Assembly (NCBI RefSeq): GCF_000737325.1
Contig: NZ_CP011125.1
Coordinates: 10,181,945 to 10,245,944, forward strand
Direction: 5' to 3'
DNA: 64,000 bases
Source of the DNA: Sandaracinus amylolyticus
GTDB taxonomy: Bacteria > Myxococcota_A > Polyangia > Polyangiales > Sandaracinaceae
Positions within the stretch are counted from its first letter, which is position 1; each line of letters opens with the position of its first letter. The notes below the pieces were generated by a model. It made no database searches. It worked only from the letters and a program-made list of their open reading frames with translations, and was not told where the DNA came from. The position numbers and the translations under genes were made by a program. Positions 51,310 to 59,795 of the stretch are shown one piece after another.

Positions 51310-52842
51310 TCACGCCTGCGCGAGCTCGTCGTGAGCGTGCCGCGCGGCGCTGAGCTCGGACCAGTCGAGCTCCTCCTCGAGACGGTGGAACGCGTCGTCG
51401 GCGATCCGATCGTCGCGGCGCAGCCTCGCGAGGACCTCGCGCTGCCTCGCGATCACCATCATCCGCACGCGATCGTGCTCGGTGTGCGCACGATCCCGCG
51501 CGATCGTGCGGATCGCCTCGTACTCGGAGCGCACCGCGGCGGCGACCTCGCCTTCGATGCACGCGAGGCGGTCCATCGCGGCATCGATCAGCAGCCTCCG
51601 GCCGCTCGACACTTCGTCCTCCAGCGAGTGATCGCGTCCGATCCGCAAGAGCGCGAGCAGCGGCGTCATCGTGAGCCCCTGCACGACGAGCGTCCCGATC
51701 ACCACCGCGAATGCGCTGAGCACGACGAGGTCGCGGTGGGGGAAGTCCGCCGGCAGCGCGAACGCGGTGGCGAGCGTCACGAGACCGCGCATGCCGCACC
51801 ACGCGATGACCGCGCCCTCGCGCACGCTCGGCTGCTCGAGCTGCGCACGGTGCCCGAGGAACGCGGCCGCGAAGGCGCCCGACGCCGCGACCCAGGCGAT
51901 GCGCGCGATCACGGTGACCACCAGCACGATCCCCGCGAAGCCCAGCGCCCCCGCGAGCGCGTCCGAGCCGAGCCTCGCGACGATGGTCCTGGCCTGCAGC
52001 CCCATGAGCGAGAAGGCGACGACGTTGAGCACGAACACGGTCGCCTGCCACACCGAGTAGGAGTGCACGCGATCTCGCGCCGCCTGGCGCGCGGGTGCGT
52101 GGCTCGCGACGATCGCCGCGAACGCGACGATCGCGAGGATCGGCGAGAGCCGAAGCCGATCGGCGACGACCCAGGTGCCGAACGTCGTGACCAGCTCGAG
52201 CACCGTCGCCGCGAGCGTGCCTGCCATCCGCGGCGCGGTCGCGAGATAGAGCTTGCCCATCGCGAGGCCGAGCACCACGCCGCCCGGTCCCGCGAGCACG
52301 AGCCTCACGAAGCTCGCGGCGCTCGGTGCGTCGCTCGCAGTCGCCGCCGAGACCGCGGCGCTGTAGACGAGCAGCGCGACGGCGTCGTTGAGGAGGCTCT
52401 CGCCCTCGAGGATCGAGCGCGTGCGCCGCGGGAGCTCGAAGCGCTGCAGCACCGCGGACGCCGCGGCCGCGTCGGGCGGCGCGACGATCGCGCCGAGCGC
52501 GATCGCCGCGGCGATCGGAAGTCCTGCGATCGCCCATCCCGCCCACGCGACCGCCGCCGTGGTCACGAGCACCGCGAGGACGGCGAGCGCGATCAGCGGC
52601 ACCCAGTGCCGGCGGAGCTCGCGCGGCGGCGTGTCGTACGCCGCATCCATGAGCGCGGGAGCGACGAAGACCGCGAGCGCGAGGTGCGGGTCCATCGTCA
52701 TCTCCGGCGCCCACGGGAGCGCCCCGACGAGCGCGCCCGCGAGGGCGAGCATCGTGGGGTACGGGACCCGCGCGCGCCGCGCGATCTGCAGCAGCACGAG
52801 CGCGATCGCGAGCAACCAGAGCGCGTTCTCGAAGAGCGCCAT
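51310..52842 (-). CDS. Na+/H+ antiporter, CPA1 family
   Basis: This 510-residue membrane protein has about 12 spans and a C-terminal cytosolic tail of about 100 residues. The CPA1 signatures are LGAIVAPPDAAAASAVLQRFELPRR, and the transport-site Asp region ESLLNDAVALLVYS, followed by GMRGLVTLATAFALP. It exchanges Na+ or K+ for protons and controls internal pH and ions. The tail is rich in Arg and Glu (RRLLIDAAMDRLACIEGEVAAAV) and may regulate. It converges with the giant paralogue 2, with 27 bp between stops. Confidence 0.94.
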   Translation of the reverse strand: MALFENALWLLAIALVLLQIARRARVPYPTMLALAGALVGALPWAPEMTMDPHLALAVFVAPALMDAAYDTPPRELRRHWVPLIALAVLAVLVTTAAVAWAGWAIAGLPIAAAIALGAIVAPPDAAAASAVLQRFELPRRTRSILEGESLLNDAVALLVYSAAVSAATASDAPSAASFVRLVLAGPGGVVLGLAMGKLYLATAPRMAGTLAATVLELVTTFGTWVVADRLRLSPILAIVAFAAIVASHAPARQAARDRVHSYSVWQATVFVLNVVAFSLMGLQARTIVARLGSDALAGALGFAGIVLVVTVIARIAWVAASGAFAAAFLGHRAQLEQPSVREGAVIAWCGMRGLVTLATAFALPADFPHRDLVVLSAFAVVIGTLVVQGLTMTPLLALLRIGRDHSLEDEVSSGRRLLIDAAMDRLACIEGEVAAAVRSEYEAIRTIARDRAHTEHDRVRMMVIARQREVLARLRRDDRIADDAFHRLEEELDWSELSAARHAHDELAQA

Positions 52843-52853
52843 CGCCGGTCCCC

Positions 52854-53129
52854 TCAGCGCTCGCGGTGCAGGATCATCCCGGCGTGGTGGAGCACGTCGT
52901 CGCGGAAGTCACCGTCGGCGGTGAAGCCGGTGTCGTCCACGTAGTCGATGTGATCGCCGGTGATGGTGTAGCGGCCTCGGTAGGCGCTCTTCCTCGAGCC
53001 GCGCGCCTCGACGTAGCGGCCGCCGGGCAAGAGCTCGTGGCGAACGTAGCCGTCGCGCGTGACCCACGTGCCGACGTAGCGGCTCTCGTCGGCGCGAGCG
53101 GTGGAGTCGCTCGGTGCGTGCTTCGTCAT
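52854..53129 (-). CDS. Atu4866-family small protein
   Basis: This 91-residue protein matches the Atu4866 family: RYVGTWVTRDGYVRHELLPGGRYVEARGSRKSAYRGRYTITGDHIDYVDDTGFTADGDF reads almost as the family consensus. It forms a small calycin-like beta-barrel. The function is unknown; such genes often lie beside oxidoreductases. Here it is next to the SDR gene, 20 bp downstream, with GAGGAGAG well placed before ATG 53129. Confidence 0.93.
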   Translation of the reverse strand: MTKHAPSDSTARADESRYVGTWVTRDGYVRHELLPGGRYVEARGSRKSAYRGRYTITGDHIDYVDDTGFTADGDFRDDVLHHAGMILHRER

Positions 53130-53149
53130 CGTCGTCTCTCCTCGGCGGG

Positions 53150-53887
53150 TCAGTACGCCTGCGCGGTCGGGCGCACGACGATCTCGTTGACGTCGACGTC
53201 GCGCGGCTGCCCGATCGCGAACCCGATCGCGCGCGCGATCGCCTCGGCGGGCAGGAGGTCGCTCCGGTACTCGTCGACCACGCGACGCTTCAGCTCGGGA
53301 TCGGAGATCGTGCTCGCGAGCTCGGACTCCGTCGCGCCGGGCGAGACCAGCGTGACCCGGATCGCACCGCCGATCTCTTGTCGAAGCCCCTCGGAGATCG
53401 CGCGCACCGCGTACTTCGTCCCGGAGTACACCGCCGCGGTCGGCACGATGCGCCGGTCGGCGATCGACGAGACGTTCACGATCTGACCGCCGCCCTGGGC
53501 GCGGAACACCGGCAGCGCGGCGGCGATCCCGTAGAGGACGCCCTTCAGGTTCACGTCGATCATGCGCTCCCACTCGTCGACGAGGAGGCGCTCCATCGGC
53601 GACAGCGGCATCAGTCCCGCGTTGTTGACCAGGACGTCGAGCCGTCCGTAGCGCTCCACCGCGAGCTCCACGAACGCGCGCACGTCGTCGCGCGAGGTCA
53701 CGTCGAGGCGGCGAGCGCTCGCCTCGCCACCTGCCTCGCGGATCTGCTGCACCAGCGCCTCGAGACGGTCCGTGCGCCGCGCGCCCACCACGACGTGCGC
53801 GCCCTCGCGAGCGAGCCAGCGCGCGCTCGCCTCGCCGATGCCGCTCGATGCCCCGGTGATCGCCACGACCTTTCCTGCGATGTCCAT
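53150..53887 (-). CDS. Short-chain dehydrogenase/reductase (SDR)
   Basis: This 245-residue enzyme has the full classical SDR pattern: VVAITGASSGIGEASARWLA for NAD(P), NNAG in LDVLVNNAGLMPLSP, Ser in IVNVSSIADRRI, and the catalytic YSGTKYAVRAISE. The C-terminus (EIVVRPTAQAY) is typical of oxidoreductases in the YdfG-like group. Arg residues after the Gly-rich loop suggest NADP. The substrate is unknown. It is divergent from the LysR gene and heads an operon with the Atu4866 gene. AAGGAGAGG precedes ATG 53887. Confidence 0.95.
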   Translation of the reverse strand: MDIAGKVVAITGASSGIGEASARWLAREGAHVVVGARRTDRLEALVQQIREAGGEASARRLDVTSRDDVRAFVELAVERYGRLDVLVNNAGLMPLSPMERLLVDEWERMIDVNLKGVLYGIAAALPVFRAQGGGQIVNVSSIADRRIVPTAAVYSGTKYAVRAISEGLRQEIGGAIRVTLVSPGATESELASTISDPELKRRVVDEYRSDLLPAEAIARAIGFAIGQPRDVDVNEIVVRPTAQAY

Positions 53888-53968
53888 GCTCCTCGCCTCT
53901 CCTTCGCGCGGCGGGCGATCCGCTCGCGCCACGACGTCGGTATGGCGGCGCACGATGATCAGAACCAC

Positions 53969-53997
53969 TTGAGAATCCTGGATGACCTCGTTATGTC
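53969..53997 (+). promoter_or_regulatory. Sigma-70-like promoter for the LysR gene
   Basis: TTGAGA (53969-53974), a 17-bp spacer and TATGTC (53992-53997) resemble a housekeeping promoter. The expected start site would lie only a few bases before ATG 54007, which has no ribosome site, so the mRNA could be leaderless. This rests on pattern alone. Confidence 0.35.
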
Positions 53998-54006
53998 GGC
54001 TAACGA

Positions 54007-54942
54007 ATGAAGACGGAGATCGCGGGGCTGCTCTCGTTCGTGGCCGTCGTCGAAGAGGGCAGCTTCCGTCGCGCCGCGGAGCGGCTCGGTGTGACGAGCT
54101 CCGCCGTGAGCCAGTCCGTCGCGCGGATCGAGGAGCACCTCGGCGTGCAGCTCCTCCACCGCACGACGCGCAGCGTGGTGCCGACCGAAGCGGGCGAGCA
54201 GCTCCAGCGCACGCTCGGACCGCTCTTCGCCGAGATCCGCAGCACGCTCGACGCCGCCGGCGCGCTGCGCGGGCGGCCCGCGGGGACGCTGCGGCTGACG
54301 GTGTCGTCGATCGCCGAGAGCTTCCTGAGCGAGTCGACGCTCCAGGGCTTCCTCGCGAGGTATCCCGAGATCCGGCTCGAGCTGTCGATCGACGATCGCG
54401 ACGTCGACATCGTGAGCGAGGGCTTCGACGCGGGCGTGCGGCTCGGCGAGGTGATCGACGAGGACATGGTCGCGGTGAGCGTCTCGCGCCGCCAGCGCCA
54501 GATCGTGGTCGGCGCGCCGTGCTACCTCGAGCGACACGGCGTGCCGCAGCACCCGCGCGATCTGCACCGGCACAGCTGCATCGGATGGCGTCGCTTCGAC
54601 CTGCCCGCGGCGTATCGATGGGAGCTCGTCGACCGCGGCAAGGACATCGCGGTCCCCGTGAAGAGCCGCGTCGAGACCAACGACATGGGCGTGATGATCC
54701 GGCTCGCGCGCGCCGGCGTCGGGCTGACGATCGGGATGGAGGAGACGTTCGCGCCGTACGTCGCTCGAGGAGAGCTCGTGCCGGTGCTCGAGGCGTTCGC
54801 TCCGTCGTTCCCCGGCTTCTTCCTCTACTACCCGCGCCGCGCACGGCTCTCACCGAAGCTCCAGGCGCTCCTCGACTACGTGCGCGAGCAACGGCGGCCC
54901 GCCGCGCCGCAGCCCGCGAAGCGGCGGAAGACCCGCCGTTGA
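54007..54942 (+). CDS. LysR-family transcriptional regulator
   Basis: This 311-residue regulator has the LysR helix-turn-helix (SFVAVVEEGSFRRAAERLGVTSSAVSQSVARIEEHLGVQLLHRTTRSVVPTEAGEQL) and the two-part sensor domain (GTLRLTVSSIAESFLSE, LSIDDRDVDIVSEGFDAGVRLGEV). The C-terminal 15 residues are basic. It is divergent from the SDR/Atu4866 operon with 119 bp between starts, so it probably controls it, as LysR members commonly do. The ligand is unknown. A hairpin lies after the stop. Confidence 0.95.
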   Translation: MKTEIAGLLSFVAVVEEGSFRRAAERLGVTSSAVSQSVARIEEHLGVQLLHRTTRSVVPTEAGEQLQRTLGPLFAEIRSTLDAAGALRGRPAGTLRLTVSSIAESFLSESTLQGFLARYPEIRLELSIDDRDVDIVSEGFDAGVRLGEVIDEDMVAVSVSRRQRQIVVGAPCYLERHGVPQHPRDLHRHSCIGWRRFDLPAAYRWELVDRGKDIAVPVKSRVETNDMGVMIRLARAGVGLTIGMEETFAPYVARGELVPVLEAFAPSFPGFFLYYPRRARLSPKLQALLDYVREQRRPAAPQPAKRRKTRR

Positions 54943-54960
54943 GGCGCACGAAAACGAGAA

Positions 54961-54986
54961 CGCGCCGCTGGGAGCCCAGCGGCGCG
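54961..54986. terminator. Bidirectional terminator hairpin
   Basis: The arms CGCGCCGCTGG and CCAGCGGCGCG pair perfectly around a 4-nt loop, between the convergent LysR and M23 genes. On the minus strand the sequence after the stem is ttctcgttttcg, which is U-rich in RNA, so it probably ends the M23 transcript; on the plus strand tctcttc follows. Confidence 0.7.
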
Positions 54987-55010
54987 CTCTCTTCGACACG
55001 ACTCGTCCGA

Positions 55011-55925
55011 TCACCGGCAGGTCGGCGCGACCTGTCCGTCCGAGCCCGTCGAGATGTACGCGTCGGCGACGTAGCCCGTGCCGATGTAGTCCCACAGCGT
55101 CGAGGTGCCGTACGTGCCGGTGATCGACTGGCCGCGCACCTGACACTGGATGCGCACCGTCGCGCCGTCCGCGACCGATCCCACCGCGCGCGTCGACGAG
55201 CTCGCGCCCGCGCGCACCGTCAGCGCCGCGCCGCTCGTGTTCACGCGGCCCGTCACGCCGCCCGTCGACCCACCACCACCACCGCCGCCGCCGCCGCACG
55301 CGTTCTGGCTCGTGTAGTTGCGCGTCCCGTAGAAGAGCGCGGTGCGCCCGTCGAACACCGGGCGGATCGCGACGCCGTTGCGGCGCAGCTCGTAGTGCAG
55401 GTGCGGGCCCGACGAGCCGCCGGTGTCGCCCACCGTGCCGATGCGCTGGCCCTGCGCGACGCGCTGCCCGACCGACACGCCCTGCGTGTGCAGGTGCGCG
55501 TAGCGCGTGCGGTAGCCGTTGCCGTGATCGATCTCGATCCACCGGCCGTAGCTGCGGTTGCCCTCGTTCGCGACGCGCGTGACCGTGCCTCCCGCCGCCG
55601 CGACGACCGCGTCGCCGATGTCGTTCGCGCGGTTGAAGTCGACCGACGCGAGCGGGCTGTGGTTGGTGCGCGTCTGTCCCGCCCAGACCTGGCCGCACGG
55701 GAACGGCAGCTGGAAGCGCGGCGCCCCGGTCAGCGCGGACGAGATCGTGCCGAGGTCGTCGTCGCCCTCGGGCGGCACCTCGGACTCCGCTTCTTCACCG
55801 GGCGGCGGGCCCTCGTCGGTCCACTCCTCTTCGCCGAGGCTCGATGCGGGATCGAGATCCTCGTCCATCGACGCGACACAGCCCGAGAGCGCCACCACAC
55901 ACACGATCGCGAGAGCACGTTGCAT
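55011..55925 (-). CDS. M23 metallopeptidase lipoprotein with SH3b domain
   Basis: This 304-residue protein has a lipoprotein signal (ALAIVCVVALSGC), then an acidic linker. The M23 domain covers about 75-205: TNHSPLASVDFNRAND carries the first His and Asp zinc ligands with LasA-like spacing, and GPHLHYEL holds the second pair. These endopeptidases cleave peptidoglycan cross-bridges. A nine-Gly linker leads to a C-terminal SH3b domain (ALTVRAGASSSTRAVGSVADGATVRIQC), which binds cell wall. The zinc ligands look intact. It could act in predation or in wall remodelling. ATG 55925 was chosen; GTG 55943 would add six residues. Confidence 0.92.
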   Translation of the reverse strand: MQRALAIVCVVALSGCVASMDEDLDPASSLGEEEWTDEGPPPGEEAESEVPPEGDDDLGTISSALTGAPRFQLPFPCGQVWAGQTRTNHSPLASVDFNRANDIGDAVVAAAGGTVTRVANEGNRSYGRWIEIDHGNGYRTRYAHLHTQGVSVGQRVAQGQRIGTVGDTGGSSGPHLHYELRRNGVAIRPVFDGRTALFYGTRNYTSQNACGGGGGGGGGSTGGVTGRVNTSGAALTVRAGASSSTRAVGSVADGATVRIQCQVRGQSITGTYGTSTLWDYIGTGYVADAYISTGSDGQVAPTCR

Positions 55926-56105
55926 GAGCGGCGCACGTTGCACCCGGCGTGCTCACGCGATCCCGGCTCACGACCGCCGAATTGCGCGCTCGACCTCGCG
56001 CATCCTGCGCACCGCGCGCGCGCCGCGGCATGCACGGCGTCCACGCTCTGGACGTCGTGCTGCGCGCAGTCCGCACGTGCGACCGCACGGTCGCACCTCG
56101 CGCGC

Positions 56106-56873
56106 TCACATCGCGGGCGCGGTCGTCGAAGGACGCTGCGGCTTCGCGGCGCTGCGCAGCGTGCCGCGCCACGTGCGCGCCGCGAGACGACGCGCGAACA
56201 CGCTCAGGTTCGCGCGATCGAGCGGGCACAAGCACACGAGCACCGTGCCGTCCGCGTACGTCGGGTTCGTCCGCGCGAAGTACGAGATCCACGGATCGCT
56301 CGTGCGCGAGGGCACCGGCGCGACGCCTTCGCGCATCCGCTTGCCCGCCGAGCTCGCGACGCCGCGCGCAGGGTCCCATCGCGACCCGTAGCGCTCCCGC
56401 GCGAGCCGATCGAGCAGCGAGCGCTCGTCGTCCGGCATCTCGCGATCGGGGCGCGGCCAGAACTCGCCGAAGTTGCGCGCCATCAGCGCGTAGCTCTTGT
56501 AGCTGAACGTGTCGAAGAACCAGACGTGCCGCGCGGTCGGGGCGCGCACCATCTCGCGCGCGAGGTACACGATCGCCGACGTCTCGATCGCGGATTGACC
56601 GCGGTACTCCGGCTCGATCAGCACCGAGCCCGTCCAGATCACGCGCTGGCGCCGGCCCTCGTGCTCGACGTCGTACGCGCGCACCAGCGCCATCCCGCGG
56701 AGCACGTCGCGCCCGTCGCGATACTCGATCGCTCGATCGGCGGAGTCGATCGCGGCCTCGAACGCGCTGCGCTCGACGTCGATCGATCGCGCGTACAGCG
56801 CGAAGAGCTCGTCGCGATCGCGCGAGCCGAGCGTGCGTGTCCCTCGGAACCGAGCGGTCAGCTTGTCGTTCAT
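56106..56873 (-). CDS. GNAT-like hypothetical protein
   Basis: This 255-residue protein resembles the acyl-CoA N-acyltransferase fold: RVIWTGSVLIEPEYRGQSAIETSAIVYLAREMV has the position and type of the CoA-binding loop, though the usual Q-x-x-G-x-G/A motif is not exact. RHVWFFDTFSYKSYALMARNFGEFWPRP follows. No close family is recognised. ATG 56873 overlaps the stop of the LysE-like gene as ATGA, so the two are translated together. There is no signal peptide. Confidence 0.72.
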   Translation of the reverse strand: MNDKLTARFRGTRTLGSRDRDELFALYARSIDVERSAFEAAIDSADRAIEYRDGRDVLRGMALVRAYDVEHEGRRQRVIWTGSVLIEPEYRGQSAIETSAIVYLAREMVRAPTARHVWFFDTFSYKSYALMARNFGEFWPRPDREMPDDERSLLDRLARERYGSRWDPARGVASSAGKRMREGVAPVPSRTSDPWISYFARTNPTYADGTVLVCLCPLDRANLSVFARRLAARTWRGTLRSAAKPQRPSTTAPAM

Positions 56874-57511
56874 GCACCTCCGAAGAGCGAGCGGGCGAGG
56901 CCCACCGCGCCGAGCACCACGAGCGCCGCCGCGAGCCCGCGCGCGACCGTCGCGCGACGCGCGTCGCTCATCGCGCGCTGCAGTCGATCGAGCAGCGCGG
57001 TCGCGCCGACGAACGCGAGCGCGGCGCCGATCGTCGCGCTCGGCACGACGATCACGAGGGCGGCCGCGAGCGACGCATCCGGGCCCGGCGCGAGCGGTCC
57101 GATCGCGAGCGGGCCCGCGGTGACGAGCGCGTACGCCGCGAGCAGCGTCGGGTTGAGCACGGTGAGCAGGAACGTGCCCGCGATCGATCCCGCGCTCGCT
57201 CGCGACGCCGCGACCCGCGGCTTCGCGAGCGCGAGCCGAACGCCGATCGCCACGAGCAGGAGCGCCGCGACGATGCGCAACGTCCGCTCGTGCGCACCGA
57301 GCGCGCTCGACGCGAGCAGCGTCGCGCTCGTCGCGATCGCAGCGACGACCGCGTGGCCGATCGGGACGCCCGCGCTCGCGACGTACGCGTCGTCGCGGCG
57401 CCCCGACAGCATCATCGACGCGACCACCGCGCCCGAGGGTCCGAGCGGCGCGCCGAGCACCGCGCCCGCGATCACACTGCCCGCCGCCAAGAACAGTGTA
57501 TCTGGATCCAT
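56870..57511 (-). CDS. LysE-like transporter
   Basis: This 213-residue membrane protein has six likely spans, in the LysE pattern: an early Gly/Pro-rich helix (VIAGAVLGAPLGPSGAVVASMMLSGRRDD), VPIGHAVVAAIATSA, then the NP motif FLLTVLNPTLLAAYALVTAG. LysE-type proteins export amino acids or other small molecules. The substrate is unknown. It is coupled to the GNAT-like gene by a 4-bp overlap; export after modification is one possible theme. Confidence 0.82.
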   Translation of the reverse strand: MDPDTLFLAAGSVIAGAVLGAPLGPSGAVVASMMLSGRRDDAYVASAGVPIGHAVVAAIATSATLLASSALGAHERTLRIVAALLLVAIGVRLALAKPRVAASRASAGSIAGTFLLTVLNPTLLAAYALVTAGPLAIGPLAPGPDASLAAALVIVVPSATIGAALAFVGATALLDRLQRAMSDARRATVARGLAAALVVLGAVGLARSLFGGA

Positions 57512-57550
57512 CGTGCGAGAGTGGAATGTCGCACGAGCGCGGACGTGGCG

Positions 57551-58996
57551 TCAACGGCGGGAGATCGCCCGAACCCGTGCGATCTCGCGCTGCGCGCGCT
57601 GCGCGAGCTCGTCGCGGCCGACCGCCTGCGCGACCTGCAGCATCGTCGACCACGCGGTCGCGACGTCGGGATGATCGGGGCCGACCGCTTCGATCGTCAG
57701 CAGCACGCCGCGCTCCGCGAGCTGCACCGCCTCGTCCATCCGGCCCAGCGCGACGAGCACCGGCGCGAGCGCGCGATGGCTGCGCCCGCGATCGGGATGG
57801 CCGGGCGGCAGCGAGCGCTCGCGGATCGAGATCGCACGTCGCAGCAGCGCCTCCGCCTCGGCGTGACGGCCTGCGGTGCGCTCGATGAACGCGATCGCGT
57901 CGAGCGTCACCGCGACGCTCGGATCGCTCGCACCGAGCACGCGCGTGCGCGTGTCGAGGATTTGCTGGTGCATCGCGAGCGCGCCCGCGAGATCGCCGCG
58001 CCGCTGGAGCATCATCGCGATGTTCGAGCGCGACACGAGCGCGTCGGGATGACCCGGGCCGAGCGCGCGCTCGCGGATCGCGAGGGCGCTCTGGTTGGCG
58101 ATGATCGCGTCGTCGACCCGCTCGAGCTCGCCGAGCGCCACCGCGCGACGGCCCACCAGATCCGCGACCCAGGGATCGCCCGCGCCGAGCCGCGACTGCG
58201 CGACCGAGAGCGCACGATCGTACGCCGCGAGCGCGTCCGCGAACCGACGCGCGTGCGCGTGCGCGATGCCGAGCGCGACCTGCGCGTCGACGAGCGCGCG
58301 CCATCCTGCGTCCGCCGCGCTCGTCGCGCGCGACGCGGCGTCCTCGATCGCGCGCACTCCCTCGGCGTCGCGCATCGCACCGAGGTGCGCCTCGCCCACG
58401 CCGCGCACGAGATCCGCCGAGAGCACCGGATCGGCGTCGCCGACCACCGCGCGCCCTGCCTCGAAGCGCGCGCGCGCGAGCTCCCACTGCGACGACGCGA
58501 GCAGCGCCGCGCCCCGCACGAAGAGGGCGCGCGGCCCCGGGTCCTGCACCATCACCTCGGCGCTCGCGCCGTTCGACACCACGCCGAGCCACACCGCGAC
58601 CTCGAGCGCGATCAGCGCCTCGCTCGGCGCTTCGTCGCTCGCGCGGCACTCGCCCGCCGACGCGACCGCGCGACGTGCCGCCTCCCACGCGCGGCTCGCC
58701 GCGCGATCCGGGCTCTCGGTCACCGCGGCCGCGATCGCTTCGACGCGCCGTCGCGCGATCGCCTTGCATCCGTCGCTCGCGCTCGTCGCGTCGATCGCGC
58801 GCATCGCCGCGCTCAGCTCCGCCGCGATCCGATCGCGCTCCACGCCCGCGTAGCCGGCCGCGTTGCGCAAGCCGCGCACCATCGCTGGGATCGGCGCGCG
58901 CTCCCGCCTCTGTGCGGACGCGACCGGCGCCGTGGCGGCGAGCGGCGGAGCGAGCGAGAGCACCATCGCGACCAGCGCCCACGAGCGGATTGTCAC
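57551..58996 (-). CDS. Secreted TPR-repeat protein
   Basis: This 481-residue protein has a signal peptide (VTIRSWALVAMVLSLAPPLAATAPVASAQ) starting at GTG 58996. The C-terminal 270 residues contain kinesin-light-chain-type TPRs, about 42 residues each, with the consensus ...ALAIRERALGPGHPDALVSRSNIAMML...GDLAGAL. These form protein-binding solenoids. The N-terminal part (about 30-190) is Ala-rich and helical, with Cys in SDGCKAIA and AGECRASD. No catalytic site is seen. It lies 39 bp upstream of the LysE-like gene on the same strand. Confidence 0.87.
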   Translation of the reverse strand: MTIRSWALVAMVLSLAPPLAATAPVASAQRRERAPIPAMVRGLRNAAGYAGVERDRIAAELSAAMRAIDATSASDGCKAIARRRVEAIAAAVTESPDRAASRAWEAARRAVASAGECRASDEAPSEALIALEVAVWLGVVSNGASAEVMVQDPGPRALFVRGAALLASSQWELARARFEAGRAVVGDADPVLSADLVRGVGEAHLGAMRDAEGVRAIEDAASRATSAADAGWRALVDAQVALGIAHAHARRFADALAAYDRALSVAQSRLGAGDPWVADLVGRRAVALGELERVDDAIIANQSALAIRERALGPGHPDALVSRSNIAMMLQRRGDLAGALAMHQQILDTRTRVLGASDPSVAVTLDAIAFIERTAGRHAEAEALLRRAISIRERSLPPGHPDRGRSHRALAPVLVALGRMDEAVQLAERGVLLTIEAVGPDHPDVATAWSTMLQVAQAVGRDELAQRAQREIARVRAISRR

Positions 58997-59083
58997 GGCC
59001 GCAATGGTAGCGGCGCGCAATCGATCGATCCCGCGCTTTGTTTCGCCGCGCGCGTGATCGTGCGCCGATTCGACCAGGTTTTC

Positions 59084-59731
59084 CTACTCCTGCGGTCCCG
59101 GGTGACGGCGCAACATCGCGAGCATCGCCGCCGCGGCGGGCCCGAGGTCCACCGACGCGCGCAGCTCCATCAGCGTCTGCGCGCCGACGACGGCCGCGAG
59201 AAGGATCGCCGCCGCGTCCTCGGGGCGCACGTCGTCGCGCAGCGTCTTCTCGTCCTGTCCGCGCGCGACGATCGCGGCGAGCCGCGCGATCGACGACTCG
59301 ATCAGCGCGACGTAGCGCGCGCGCACGGGCTCGCTCCGCGCGCACGCGTCGAGGAGCTGGTGCGGGCGCACGCCGTCCTTCGCGGTGAGCGGGTACTCGC
59401 CGCTCGCGACCGCGACGAGGAAGCGCTGCACCACCGTCGTGAGCGTGGGCGGTGTGTCGTCGCTCCCGAGCACGACGTCGAGGAACGGAAGCCCCACGCG
59501 CTCCATCACCGCGGCGAGGAACGCATCGCGATCGGGGAAGTGCACGTAGAACGCGCCGCGCGTCTTGCCGGCGCGCGCGCAGATCGCGTCGAGGCTCGGC
59601 GCGTCGAGGCCTTCGGACGCGAAGAGCTCGATCCCCGCGCGGATCAGCGCCTCGCGCGTCTCGGCGCTGCTCTCGGCGCGAGATCGCGGCTCGCTCTTGG
59701 TGGGCTTCTTCTTCGCTCGTCCGCTTGACAT
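59084..59731 (-). CDS. TetR-family regulator (autorepressor candidate)
   Basis: This 215-residue regulator has a Lys/Arg-rich N-terminus (SGRAKKKPTKSEPRSRA), then the TetR DNA-binding domain: REALIRAGIELFASEGLDAPSLDAICARAGKTRGAFYVHFPDRDAFLAAV with the usual FYxHF. The rest is the helical ligand domain. It is divergent from the operon at 59796 with 64 bp between starts. Two matching palindromes lie there, one covering its own start codon, so it probably represses itself and the divergent genes. Confidence 0.94.
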   Translation of the reverse strand: MSSGRAKKKPTKSEPRSRAESSAETREALIRAGIELFASEGLDAPSLDAICARAGKTRGAFYVHFPDRDAFLAAVMERVGLPFLDVVLGSDDTPPTLTTVVQRFLVAVASGEYPLTAKDGVRPHQLLDACARSEPVRARYVALIESSIARLAAIVARGQDEKTLRDDVRPEDAAAILLAAVVGAQTLMELRASVDLGPAAAAMLAMLRRHPGPQE

Positions 59732-59747
59732 ACGAATCCGTACGTGA
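59726..59747. promoter_or_regulatory. TetR operator O1 (overlaps tetR start codon)
   Basis: TGACATACG-aatc-CGTACGTGA: 9-bp arms with two mismatches around a 4-bp centre. The ATG of the TetR gene (complement of 59729-59731) lies inside, so binding here would block its expression directly. It matches O2 in arm sequence and in arm spacing. Confidence 0.75.
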
Positions 59748-59755
59748 AATTCGTC

Positions 59756-59777
59756 TCACATACGCGTTCGTATGTGA
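59756..59777. promoter_or_regulatory. TetR operator O2
   Basis: TCACATACG-cgtt-CGTATGTGA: a perfect inverted repeat with 9-bp arms and a 4-bp centre. Its centre is 30 bp, about three helical turns, from that of O1, so two dimers could bind on the same DNA face. It lies 18 bp before the ATG of the divergent operon. Confidence 0.85.
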
Positions 59778-59795
59778 GCGCCTGGAGGACCGAAC

